From Syntrophobacterales bacterium (GTDB lineage Bacteria > Desulfobacterota > Syntrophia > Syntrophales > UBA2210), in assembly GCA_021163105.1 (NCBI GenBank), contig JAGGXJ010000086.1, positions 1 through 55,275 of the forward strand: a stretch of DNA of 55,275 nt. Direction: 5' to 3'. The notes beneath the pieces were generated by a model. The model did no database searches. It was not told the DNA's origin and saw nothing but the letters and a program-made list of their open reading frames with translations. Below are positions 1-8,468 of the stretch, in pieces (within the stretch, counting starts at the first letter, position 1; the number at the start of each line of letters is the position of its first letter). A program made the translations under genes and the position numbers.

Positions 1-159
1 GACTTCCAAGTAACTAGAATTTACAAAATCACCATAACTTATTGATACTTCTTAATATATGCCAAGTAATACACGAATTTAAATAACGCAAGTTACTTGC
101 AATTATAATGTCCCGATTCATCGGGGCATAGCGGAGTTTTTTACGAGTTTGTCAATTTT

Positions 160-1392
160 CTATCGTATCAACTGATTCATCTCAAAAATCGGCAGCAGTA
201 TGGAAATAACAATAAAACCGATCAGCAGACCCATAACCAGGATCATAACAGGTTCAAGCATGGATGTCAGCGTTGTTATATCCGATTCCACCTCGTTTTC
301 GAGACTGTCGGCAATCTTGTAGAGCATTTTCTCCAGCATTCCACTATGCTCACCTGCCGATATCATCTGAGTGGCAATGGGGGGGAAAAATCCGCTTCTT
401 AATAGTGTTGCCGACAGGCTTTGACCTTCCTCAACATCTCTGGATGCTTCGGCAATAGCGTCCGCAATCAGCCTGTTGTTGACGACATTCTTTACTATGG
501 AAAGAGCTGTAAGCATCGGAACACCGCTTTGCAGGAGCGTGCCGAGGGTTCGGCTGAAACGCGCCACGGCCATCTTATGAATCAGGGGTCCAAAGAGCGG
601 TATTTTCAGCTTGATTCTATCCCGGATATACTGCCCCCTGATCGTTTTCGTAAACAGATAATTCAATGTTGCAAAAGTTCCGATAACGATCAGGAGGATT
701 GCTATCCAGAAGGATTTCAGAAAACCGCTTACAGAGATGAGAAAAACAGTTATTCCGGGGAGTGTCTGGTGCATCTCGCTAAATATGCCTGTAATTTTTG
801 GTACGATAAAGGTTGTCAGGAAGAAAAGGACACCGCTGCCGATAAGAAACATGAACAGGGGGTAGGCAAGGGCGGCCTTCACTCTCCCTCGGAGCGCCTG
901 TTGGCTTTCATTGAAATCGGCCAGTCTTTCCAGTACGATATCGAGTGCCCCGGAGGCCTCACCCGCTCTTACCATATTGATGTAGAATTGCGAAAAAATC
1001 TTGGGATAATGTGAAATACTCCGGGCAAGGTCACTGCCTTCATTTATTTCTTCTTTTATCTGTGCCAGGGTTTTCTTCAGCCGGGGGTTGTTTGTCTGAG
1101 AGGTGAGCGCTTCCAGTGAAGAGACCAGAGGAAGACCCGCGCTCAGCAGGGTGGCAAGTTGTCTTGTCATAATGGAGACTTCCCGCAGGCCGACTCTCTT
1201 AAGAAGAAAGGCGCCGGCCGACCTGCCGGCTTGTGTTTTATCTTTTTCTCCCGCCGATGTTTCCCTCAGGTCAAAAGGGAAAAGGCTGGTCTCCCTCAGT
1301 CTCTGTCTTGCCGTGGATATGCTCTCGGCATTGATGATACCCTTTAGATTTTTCCCTCTGATGTCAAGGGCTTTGTATTCATAGACAGGCAT
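160..1392 (-). CDS. gspF: Type II secretion / type IV pilus inner-membrane protein GspF/PilC
   Basis: 410 aa; MPVYEYKALDIRGK start, two repeated T2SF domains, TM segments; GspF-type. Confidence 0.9.
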   Translation of the reverse strand: MPVYEYKALDIRGKNLKGIINAESISTARQRLRETSLFPFDLRETSAGEKDKTQAGRSAGAFLLKRVGLREVSIMTRQLATLLSAGLPLVSSLEALTSQTNNPRLKKTLAQIKEEINEGSDLARSISHYPKIFSQFYINMVRAGEASGALDIVLERLADFNESQQALRGRVKAALAYPLFMFLIGSGVLFFLTTFIVPKITGIFSEMHQTLPGITVFLISVSGFLKSFWIAILLIVIGTFATLNYLFTKTIRGQYIRDRIKLKIPLFGPLIHKMAVARFSRTLGTLLQSGVPMLTALSIVKNVVNNRLIADAIAEASRDVEEGQSLSATLLRSGFFPPIATQMISAGEHSGMLEKMLYKIADSLENEVESDITTLTSMLEPVMILVMGLLIGFIVISILLPIFEMNQLIR

Positions 1393-1496
1393 GGTTAATG
1401 ATTAGCATATTGAGGGTTCGATTTCAAGATCATACGCTTGCCGTAAATCCGTTGTCAAGAAGAGATGCAGTCAGATTCATCGGGACAGTTTCTTGA

Positions 1497-2708
1497 CTAT
1501 CTCGACGGACGCCGGAAGTCGAACTTGGACAGGAATCCCTTATGCCTTCTGTACCAGATATTGGGGAATATCCTGTACAGCAGTTTTGAAAAGGGGCCTA
1601 TGTATTCCTTGTTTCTTTTATCAAACTGGCAGGCCTGTATGACATGTTCCTTTATTTCATCTTTGTTTGTTTCTTCGTGGAATATTTTGTAGGCGCAGTG
1701 GAAGAGGGGACTGTACATATTTTTCTTTTCCAGATACCTGTATACACTCCTTATTGTATTTGGTCCTTCTGGAGTTCCATCTATCCTTTTCAGGGCATTG
1801 ATGCTTGTTTCTATGGAATTGCCATCAAATAATTCGTAGAAATACTTGCCATATCTATAATTTTTGCTGGCTTCCGATGAAACGGTGACATACATGTCAC
1901 CCACGCCGGCCTGGCTGTGGAATGCCTGAAAGCTTCCCCCCAGCAACTTTACCAGAGCCCTTATCTCAACGCCGGATCTCGCGAATATGGTTCCGGGCAG
2001 GGAACTTCCCAGGTTCAGACAATCGGCGGCTCCTTTTATGTTCGCTATGATGTTTTTCAGGGCTCCGCATGCCTCAATGCCTACAACATCAAAATTATAA
2101 TAGGAGTTTAACTCCCTGCGGTTCAGCCTGAGGAAGTTGAGATTAAAAAATTTTGCCACGTGTTTATCACCCGCCACAGTCACGCATACCGGTCTGCCTG
2201 TCGCTATATCTACATCGAAGAACGGTCCGCCGATACAGATAACATCAAATTTGTGTTTAAGGTCGAAGAGATGGCTTTTTATCATCTGAGATGGCGTTAT
2301 AAGTTCACGGGTCTTTTCGTTTGAAGCCAGGCCTTTTATCGGAGATACCAGACATGTCCCGCCCTTCTTTTTCGCTATCAGAGGTTTTATATAATCTAAC
2401 AATTCTCGGAGTCTGTTCATGGTTATCGAAAGTATGATAAAATCGTTTTCCTCAACAACCTTTTCCAAGTCATTTGTTGCCGTGACCCCCGATAATCTGG
2501 GGATGTTTTCCATGCCCCCCGACATCTTCGCGAGATCTTCTGTAAGGTGCCTGGGGTTTAAATGAGTTTGATTGATTTCTCTGCATATTTCGGCGTCGTG
2601 ATAATATATGGTTATATCTTTCCCATCGCGTCCGAACTTGTAGGCAAAAGCGGTTCCAAGTCTTCCGGGTCCAATGATTGCTATCTTGGATGGGTCCAGA
2701 TTTTTCAT
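1497..2708 (-). CDS. Divergent NAD-dependent glycerol-3-phosphate dehydrogenase-like protein
   Basis: Rossmann IGPGRLGTAFAYKFG; GpsA-like SPIKGLA, GPFF, ALKNIIANIKGAAD and GSFQAFHSQAGVGDMYVT motifs; extended C-terminus. Confidence 0.7.
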   Translation of the reverse strand: MKNLDPSKIAIIGPGRLGTAFAYKFGRDGKDITIYYHDAEICREINQTHLNPRHLTEDLAKMSGGMENIPRLSGVTATNDLEKVVEENDFIILSITMNRLRELLDYIKPLIAKKKGGTCLVSPIKGLASNEKTRELITPSQMIKSHLFDLKHKFDVICIGGPFFDVDIATGRPVCVTVAGDKHVAKFFNLNFLRLNRRELNSYYNFDVVGIEACGALKNIIANIKGAADCLNLGSSLPGTIFARSGVEIRALVKLLGGSFQAFHSQAGVGDMYVTVSSEASKNYRYGKYFYELFDGNSIETSINALKRIDGTPEGPNTIRSVYRYLEKKNMYSPLFHCAYKIFHEETNKDEIKEHVIQACQFDKRNKEYIGPFSKLLYRIFPNIWYRRHKGFLSKFDFRRPSR

Positions 2709-2904
2709 TTTCTCAAAAAGCTCTACTTTTTATTTTTTCGTGTCTTTGTGGCAGCCCCGACGAGTCGGGATTTACAAGGCATTTTAATCACAATCACGCT
2801 GTTTCAGGATAGTAAGATAACAGTGTTTTGTCAATAGCCAAAACAGACAATTTTTCGTACAGGTGATTCCAATAATCAAAACATGATTCATGAACTTTTC
2901 GCTA

Positions 2905-2933
2905 TTGACAATATGAATTCCGGAAAGTATAAG
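2905..2933 (+). promoter_or_regulatory. Sigma70-type promoter TTGACA-N17-TATAAG
   Basis: TTGACA 2905-2910, 17-nt spacer, TATAAG 2928-2933, just upstream of the ABC ATPase. Confidence 0.7.
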
Positions 2934-2963
2934 CTATAAATTACGTGTTAGGAGCATTTTACA

Positions 2964-3692
2964 ATGATTGCATTTAAAAACGTGAATAAGTGGTTCGGAA
3001 AATTTCACGTCCTTAGCGGTATCAATTTTCATGTAGCTGCGGGAGAAGTGGTTGTCGTATGCGGTCCGAGCGGATCGGGGAAAAGTACTCTTATCAGATG
3101 TATAAACAAGCTGGAACCAATACAAGACGGTGAGATTGTTGTTGACAACATACCCATACATGACAACCGTATAAACCTCACCCATCTAAGGGCTGAGATA
3201 GGGTTTGTTTTCCAGCAGTTTAACCTCTATCCCCATATGACTGCCCTCCAGAACATAACACTCGCTCCCATCAATGTCAGAAAAACCAAAGCGGAAGAAG
3301 CCGAGGCGCTTGGTCTTCAGCAACTGGAAAGAGTTGGCATTCGTGAGAAGGCCTATTCATATCCTGCCCAGTTGTCGGGAGGGCAGCAGCAGCGTGTGGC
3401 CATTGCGCGCGGGCTTGCTATGCAACCCAAGATCATGCTCTTTGATGAGCCCACATCGGCGCTGGATCCGGAGATGATAAATGAGGTTCTGGATGTCATG
3501 CGCAGTCTGGCGCGGGAAGGCATGACAATGATAGTTGTTACACATGAAATGGGGTTTGCCCGTGAGGTAGCCGACAGAGTGGTCTTTATGGATGAGGGGC
3601 AGATAATTGAAGAGGCAACACCGGACGATTTTTTTTATCGCCCGCAGAGTGAACGCACAAAGCTCTTTTTGAGTAAGATTTTAAAGCATTAA
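2964..3692 (+). CDS. Polar amino acid ABC transporter ATP-binding protein (GlnQ family)
   Basis: Walker [10 protein letters not shown], signature [15 protein letters not shown], Walker [14 protein letters not shown]. Confidence 0.95.
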   Translation: MIAFKNVNKWFGKFHVLSGINFHVAAGEVVVVCGPSGSGKSTLIRCINKLEPIQDGEIVVDNIPIHDNRINLTHLRAEIGFVFQQFNLYPHMTALQNITLAPINVRKTKAEEAEALGLQQLERVGIREKAYSYPAQLSGGQQQRVAIARGLAMQPKIMLFDEPTSALDPEMINEVLDVMRSLAREGMTMIVVTHEMGFAREVADRVVFMDEGQIIEEATPDDFFYRPQSERTKLFLSKILKH

Positions 3693-3773
3693 TGGGTGGG
3701 TGTATCTCCCGTAGCGAGAAGCATCAGTATCGGGGGGTGTTTTGTTAACTACTTTAACAGGGGAGGTTATTCG

Positions 3774-4616
3774 ATGAAGAGAGTATGGAAGTCTGTATTA
3801 GCGCTGGCTGTGGTATTTATGCTTGTACCGTGTATCTGCTTCGCGGGGTCCACTTATGACAAGGTCAAGAAAGCGGGTGTTGTTAAAGCGGGTCTGATGT
3901 ACAATAGCATTCCCGCGGCGTATTTTAACGACAAGAATGAATGGGTTGGATTCGATGTCGATATAGCTTCGGAAGTGATAAAGCGTATCGGTCAATCGAT
4001 GGGCAAAGAACTCAAAATGGAAAAAACCAAGCTGAACAACAAAACCCGTATCTCGTTTCTGACATCGGGACGGGTCGATATGAGCACCGCCAATATGACC
4101 CACAAACGTGAGCGGGATAAGACGATCGATTTCTCCATAACCTATTTCTTCGATGGAGAGAAAATACTGGCCAAAAAGGGCAAATACAAAAGCCACAAGG
4201 ATTTTGTGGGGAAAAAGCTGGCATCCATGCAGGGTACAACCAGTGAGAAAAATGCCGTCAATCTCCTGAAATCGCTGGGTGACAAGAAACCTAAAGTTAT
4301 CAGCTTTCAGGATGAGCCCTCATGTTTCCTGGCGTTGCAGCAGGGCAAGGTAGCTGGCTGGGCGACTGACAGCACGATACTCATCGGCTATGCCGCGAAG
4401 GAACCGGGCAAATATGAACTTGTCGGTGATTTCTTCAGCGATGAACCCTATGGCATCGGACTCCCTGAGAATGACAGTGACTGGCGTGATGCCGTCAACT
4501 TCGCTATCCAGGACATGTGGAAGGACGGTACCTACATGAAGATATATAATAAGTGGTATGGTGCTGATACACCTTATTACTTCCCGATGACTGAAAAGAT
4601 TGAGATGTGGCCATAA
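3774..4616 (+). CDS. Amino acid ABC transporter periplasmic substrate-binding protein
   Basis: Start trimmed to ATG after GGGGAGG; signal peptide MKRVWKSVLALAVVFMLVPCICFAG; SBP family 3 fold (GFDVDIASEV, DMSTANMTHKRERDKTIDFS). Confidence 0.93.
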   Translation: MKRVWKSVLALAVVFMLVPCICFAGSTYDKVKKAGVVKAGLMYNSIPAAYFNDKNEWVGFDVDIASEVIKRIGQSMGKELKMEKTKLNNKTRISFLTSGRVDMSTANMTHKRERDKTIDFSITYFFDGEKILAKKGKYKSHKDFVGKKLASMQGTTSEKNAVNLLKSLGDKKPKVISFQDEPSCFLALQQGKVAGWATDSTILIGYAAKEPGKYELVGDFFSDEPYGIGLPENDSDWRDAVNFAIQDMWKDGTYMKIYNKWYGADTPYYFPMTEKIEMWP

Positions 4617-4643
4617 AAATTAATGTTTGTTTTAAGTGACGGG

Positions 4644-4681
4644 AACTGCGGCCCGGGAGCTGTTCGGGCCGCAGTTTTTTT
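4644..4681 (+). terminator. Rho-independent terminator between SBP and permease genes
   Basis: AACTGCGGCCCG / CGGGCCGCAGTT 12-bp perfect stem followed by T-run. Confidence 0.85.
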
Positions 4682-4708
4682 GTGTTGTCCTCCCCTTAGA
4701 AAGCGAAC

Positions 4709-6514
4709 GTGAGAATGATGGAACCTTGGAAACGCCAGGTTCAACAATTTGTGATAGTGGCCGGGATAGCCCTTGCCATATATCTTTTCTTTACGCACAT
4801 TGATTTCGGATATGATTTTCACTGGGCTGTGCTCTGGGAGATGAATCCCACCTATCAGGAGGTCTTCGGTGTCTGGTTACTGCGCGGTCTCCTGCTTACA
4901 ATAGAAATCTCTTTGATAAGTACTGTTATTTCTCTTTTGTTGGGTACATTCTTCGGTATAGCGCGTCTTTCCACCTTCAAGCCTCTCTACTGGTTCGCTA
5001 CGGCATATGTGGAGTTTTTCCGTAACACACCTCTCCTGGTACAACTCTTTTTCTGGTATTTTGCTTTTCCCCTGGGTTTACCGGATGCGGTGCGCGAATT
5101 CTTATACGACCATAACTATGAATTGATAGCCGCTACCGGTGGTCTTGCTATCTATACCACCGCCTTCATTGCCGAGATAGTACGCGCGGGTATACAGGCC
5201 ATTCCAAAGGGCCACCTGGAAGCTGCATCTTCATCCGGACTCAGCAGAGTTCAGGCGCTACGTTTTGTCATCTTGCCCCAGGCCTTTCGCATAATTATGC
5301 CCCCTCTTGGAAGTGAGCTTCTAAATAACATGAAGAATTCCTCACTTGCTATGACCATAGGAGTAGCTGATCTCTGCTGGCAGGCACAGCAGATTGAGTC
5401 TTTTACCTTTCGGGGGTTTGAAGCCACCACTGCGGCTACGGTCATCTACCTCAGTCTCTCCCTGATTATTAGTGTACTGATGAACAGCGTAAATCACCAT
5501 CTGGAGGTGGGGAAAGAGAAAAAACTGAGTCTCTTGGATAAGGCACTTGGCCTTATGGTAAGGCCTGCTTTGCTTCTGGTGTCGTGTGTCGCCAAAGGTC
5601 TGCGATGGGTTGCCGGATGTTTGAGGCCGGAGAGAGATGAATCACTGGAAGTGGAAACCACTTATATATCCAGCGGGGCTCAGTGGCTGGAACGTTTATT
5701 AGGTGTTCTTTCCATGGCAGGGAAAGCAACATTTCTCCTGCTGTTATTTGCTCTGCTCATTGCTTTGGGATACGGGATCTATGGTTTTAACTGGGACGTC
5801 ATATTCGACAACTTCCGTTCGCTCCTGATATGGACATTCCCGCATGGATTGGGTGGTGAGATCTTTTACGGTCTTGGAGGACTTTCCCTCAGCATAGTTC
5901 TGGCCTTTATTGCGCTTACTGCCAGCTTCGCCATCGGTCTGGCGGTGGGTCTGGGGCGCCTGAGTAAAAGCCCTCTGATAAGCACTCCCAGCGTTCTCTA
6001 TATAGAGCTTATACGTGGAAACCCGCTTATCATGGTGATATTCTGGATATATTTCTTTTCTCCCATTATAACAGGAATGCAGATAGATGTCTTCTGGAGT
6101 GCAACGATAGCGTTCACGATATTTTCGGGTGCATATCTGGCTGAGATTGTTCGTGCCGGTGTAAAGGCTATTCCCCCGGGACAGATGGAAGCGGCAACGG
6201 CATCGGGATTGAACTATTTCAAGGCGATGCGTCGAGTGATCCTTCCGCAGGCGCTCAAGATGATGATTCCCGCCATCGTGGGACAGTTTATCGCTCTTTT
6301 CAAGGATACGTCGCTTGCCTATATAATAGGGGTGTTTGAGCTTACTACGGTAGCTCAGACAATCAATAACCGGGTTATGATCTATCCGTTTGAAATTTAT
6401 ACAACGATTGCCGTACTATATTTCATCTGTTGTTACAGCATGAGTATGATGGCACGCAAGCTCGAACGCAAATACACACCCGCCGCCCACACTGAAATTC
6501 CGGATATGGCGTAG
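4709..6514 (+). CDS. Amino acid ABC transporter permease, fused tandem permease domains (GltJ-GltK-like)
   Basis: 601 aa; two EAA loops: EIVRAGIQAIPKGHLEAASSSGLSRVQALRFVILPQAF and EIVRAGVKAIPPGQMEAATASGLNYFKAMRRVILPQAL. Confidence 0.92.
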   Translation: MRMMEPWKRQVQQFVIVAGIALAIYLFFTHIDFGYDFHWAVLWEMNPTYQEVFGVWLLRGLLLTIEISLISTVISLLLGTFFGIARLSTFKPLYWFATAYVEFFRNTPLLVQLFFWYFAFPLGLPDAVREFLYDHNYELIAATGGLAIYTTAFIAEIVRAGIQAIPKGHLEAASSSGLSRVQALRFVILPQAFRIIMPPLGSELLNNMKNSSLAMTIGVADLCWQAQQIESFTFRGFEATTAATVIYLSLSLIISVLMNSVNHHLEVGKEKKLSLLDKALGLMVRPALLLVSCVAKGLRWVAGCLRPERDESLEVETTYISSGAQWLERLLGVLSMAGKATFLLLLFALLIALGYGIYGFNWDVIFDNFRSLLIWTFPHGLGGEIFYGLGGLSLSIVLAFIALTASFAIGLAVGLGRLSKSPLISTPSVLYIELIRGNPLIMVIFWIYFFSPIITGMQIDVFWSATIAFTIFSGAYLAEIVRAGVKAIPPGQMEAATASGLNYFKAMRRVILPQALKMMIPAIVGQFIALFKDTSLAYIIGVFELTTVAQTINNRVMIYPFEIYTTIAVLYFICCYSMSMMARKLERKYTPAAHTEIPDMA

Positions 6515-6548
6515 GGATAGAGAAGTCTCGCGGTATCTTTTAAAAGTG

Positions 6549-6592
6549 AAAGGGGGGTTAAAGATGATAATCCATCTTTAATCCCCCTTTTT
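6549..6592 (+). terminator. Rho-independent terminator downstream of ABC permease
   Basis: AAAGGGGGGTTAAAGATG / CATCTTTAATCCCCCTTT 18-bp stem, 6-nt loop, then TT. Confidence 0.88.
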
Positions 6593-6614
6593 AATCGTGC
6601 AGAAATGTTTTCTC

Positions 6615-6758
6615 TCAGGCAAATGCCGATGAGGTCGCAATCAGTATTCCCGCTGCAAATACGACCATTCCCAACCCCGCCCCTCCAGCTGTGGCCAGGA
6701 GGGGTGCCATTCCTAACAAAAGAAACCCAAATGCAAATCTTCCTTCTCTTGAATCCAT
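6615..6758 (-). CDS. 47-aa hydrophobic small membrane protein (not in ORF track)
   Basis: RBS AAGGAG-AACATT-ATG; MDSREGRFAFGFLLLGMAPLLATAGGAGLGMVVFAAGILIATSSAFA*. Confidence 0.6.
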   Translation of the reverse strand: MDSREGRFAFGFLLLGMAPLLATAGGAGLGMVVFAAGILIATSSAFA

Positions 6759-7032
6759 AATGTTCTCCTTAATCTTGATGGCTTTGTAAATTCCGATTCA
6801 TCGGGACTGCGTTCCACTGCATTCTTCCCCGGCTTTTGCTGGGGCAGGCTTACTGCGGCGTACCGTATGTACGCCTCATTCCTCATGATTTGCGCGCCTT
6901 GCCCGGGGGTGTCCCGAAGGGATGCAATATAATAGAACTATTCCTTACCGGGAAGTGCTCCACCAAGCGGGCGGCGCGCTTCCATTTGAAGCTTCTTGCT
7001 TTGCCATCTAATATTTACTTTCTACAAGTGCA

Positions 7033-7503
7033 TCAGTCTTCAATCCCTTTAACGCTTATAGCTGATATAATGAGTCTGTTTCTTGTCAGCAGATGTTTCA
7101 TTACAATTCCAACTGCCTCAACTCTGTCTCCCACAAATATTTTATTTGAGGGCGCAGTGAACATAATTACGCGTATACCTGCTGTTTCGTCCTTAATATG
7201 AAAGTGAGGTCGGTTCAACCATTTGAAGCTTATCTTCTGAACCTCACCCGATATCCTGACAACATCTCCAATCATCTTCTGATCTATCTTTCCAATCTCG
7301 CAGGCGCGCGCCTTTGAAGCAAACTGTTCATTCGCCTGCAGAAAGCTCCTGCGGCTCATCCACGCAAGAGTCATTGGAATGATAATAAGCATAATCAGGC
7401 CGGGAACAGCATACAACAGAAATCGCGAATCTCCCGTTGAGGTATAGTGCAAGGTTACGGCCACCGCACATATAGCGAATGCTACCCAGGCTAATGCTGA
7501 CAT
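7033..7503 (-). CDS. Membrane protein with N-terminal TM helices and C-terminal OB-fold-like domain
   Basis: 156 aa; two hydrophobic N-terminal segments, then VRISGEVQKISFKWLNRPHFHIKDETAGIRVIMF...VGDRVEAVGIV. Confidence 0.6.
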   Translation of the reverse strand: MSALAWVAFAICAVAVTLHYTSTGDSRFLLYAVPGLIMLIIIPMTLAWMSRRSFLQANEQFASKARACEIGKIDQKMIGDVVRISGEVQKISFKWLNRPHFHIKDETAGIRVIMFTAPSNKIFVGDRVEAVGIVMKHLLTRNRLIISAISVKGIED

Positions 7504-7518
7504 CTTATCGTATTTCCT

Positions 7519-8400
7519 TTAATCTGCCGGCAGGTCTTTTCTGAACATCAGGAAGTATGCAACCCCGATGAAGAGAAAACCGCCGAATATATTCCCTATC
7601 GTAACAGGAATAAGATTCCAGAGCCATATATCGGACCAGCTAAGGCCTCCGTTGGCAAGCAGGAGCCCGCCCTTCTTTGCTATTACGGCCGGATACCAGT
7701 CACTGAGAAACTTTCCTGCAGGCAGGAAGTACATATTGGCCACGCAATGCTCAAAGCCGGACGCCACGAATGCCATAATCGGGAACCAGATTCCGAAAAA
7801 TTTACCGACCACGTCGTCTGCCGTAATGGCGAGAAGGAGGGCAATATTGACCAGAAAGTTACAACCAATAGCCTTCATGAAACAGGACCACAGGCCCGCG
7901 ATCCCAACGGCCTTGTACCCCAGGATCTTTCCGGCCGCGATGCCGACCGCCGTCATACCAAAGGCATTAACTGCCATGGTGCCATCGGCCTGGCCGCTTA
8001 CAAACGGGCCGACCGCCATAAGATACGCATAAGCAAGTGAACCTACAAGGTTTCCTATGTAGACCCAGACCCAGTTTCTCATGACCGCGCTCCATGTGAT
8101 CTTTTTCATCATCGCGGCCATGGGAACGATCATGCAATCACCGGTAAAGAGTTCCATCCCGGTCAGGACAATAGCGATCAAGCCTACCGGGAATACGGCA
8201 CCGCCGATAAGCTTAGCGATTCCCGGACCAAGATGTGCCGCTACGCCCGTTACGCATACCGTGCAGAGCGCTCCTCCAATGGCGATATAGGCGCCTGCCA
8301 TAAAGCCTCTGAGAAGCAAGTTAAAAACCGAAAGTTTTGCTTTGCCGACTCCCGCATTGCCAACAAGAGCAACCATTTTTGCAGGGGGGTTAAAAGCCAT
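7519..8400 (-). CDS. Formate/nitrite transporter family channel (FocA/FdhC-like)
   Basis: FNT motifs LTGMELFTGD, SGFEHCVANMYFLPAG; directly downstream of fdhA; RBS AAGGAGG. Confidence 0.9.
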   Translation of the reverse strand: MAFNPPAKMVALVGNAGVGKAKLSVFNLLLRGFMAGAYIAIGGALCTVCVTGVAAHLGPGIAKLIGGAVFPVGLIAIVLTGMELFTGDCMIVPMAAMMKKITWSAVMRNWVWVYIGNLVGSLAYAYLMAVGPFVSGQADGTMAVNAFGMTAVGIAAGKILGYKAVGIAGLWSCFMKAIGCNFLVNIALLLAITADDVVGKFFGIWFPIMAFVASGFEHCVANMYFLPAGKFLSDWYPAVIAKKGGLLLANGGLSWSDIWLWNLIPVTIGNIFGGFLFIGVAYFLMFRKDLPAD

Positions 8401-8468
8401 AAATTAGTACCTCCTTCATTTAAATAATTTTTTTAATGTGGTCCCCTGTGGACCATTTATATTTTCAA

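Noticed and set aside
421-1014. 197-aa plus-strand ORF
   Set aside because: Antisense to gspF; no independent support.
6836-7201. 121-aa plus-strand ORF
   Set aside because: Partly antisense to the OB-fold membrane protein and partly in the structured repeat; no RBS or motif support.
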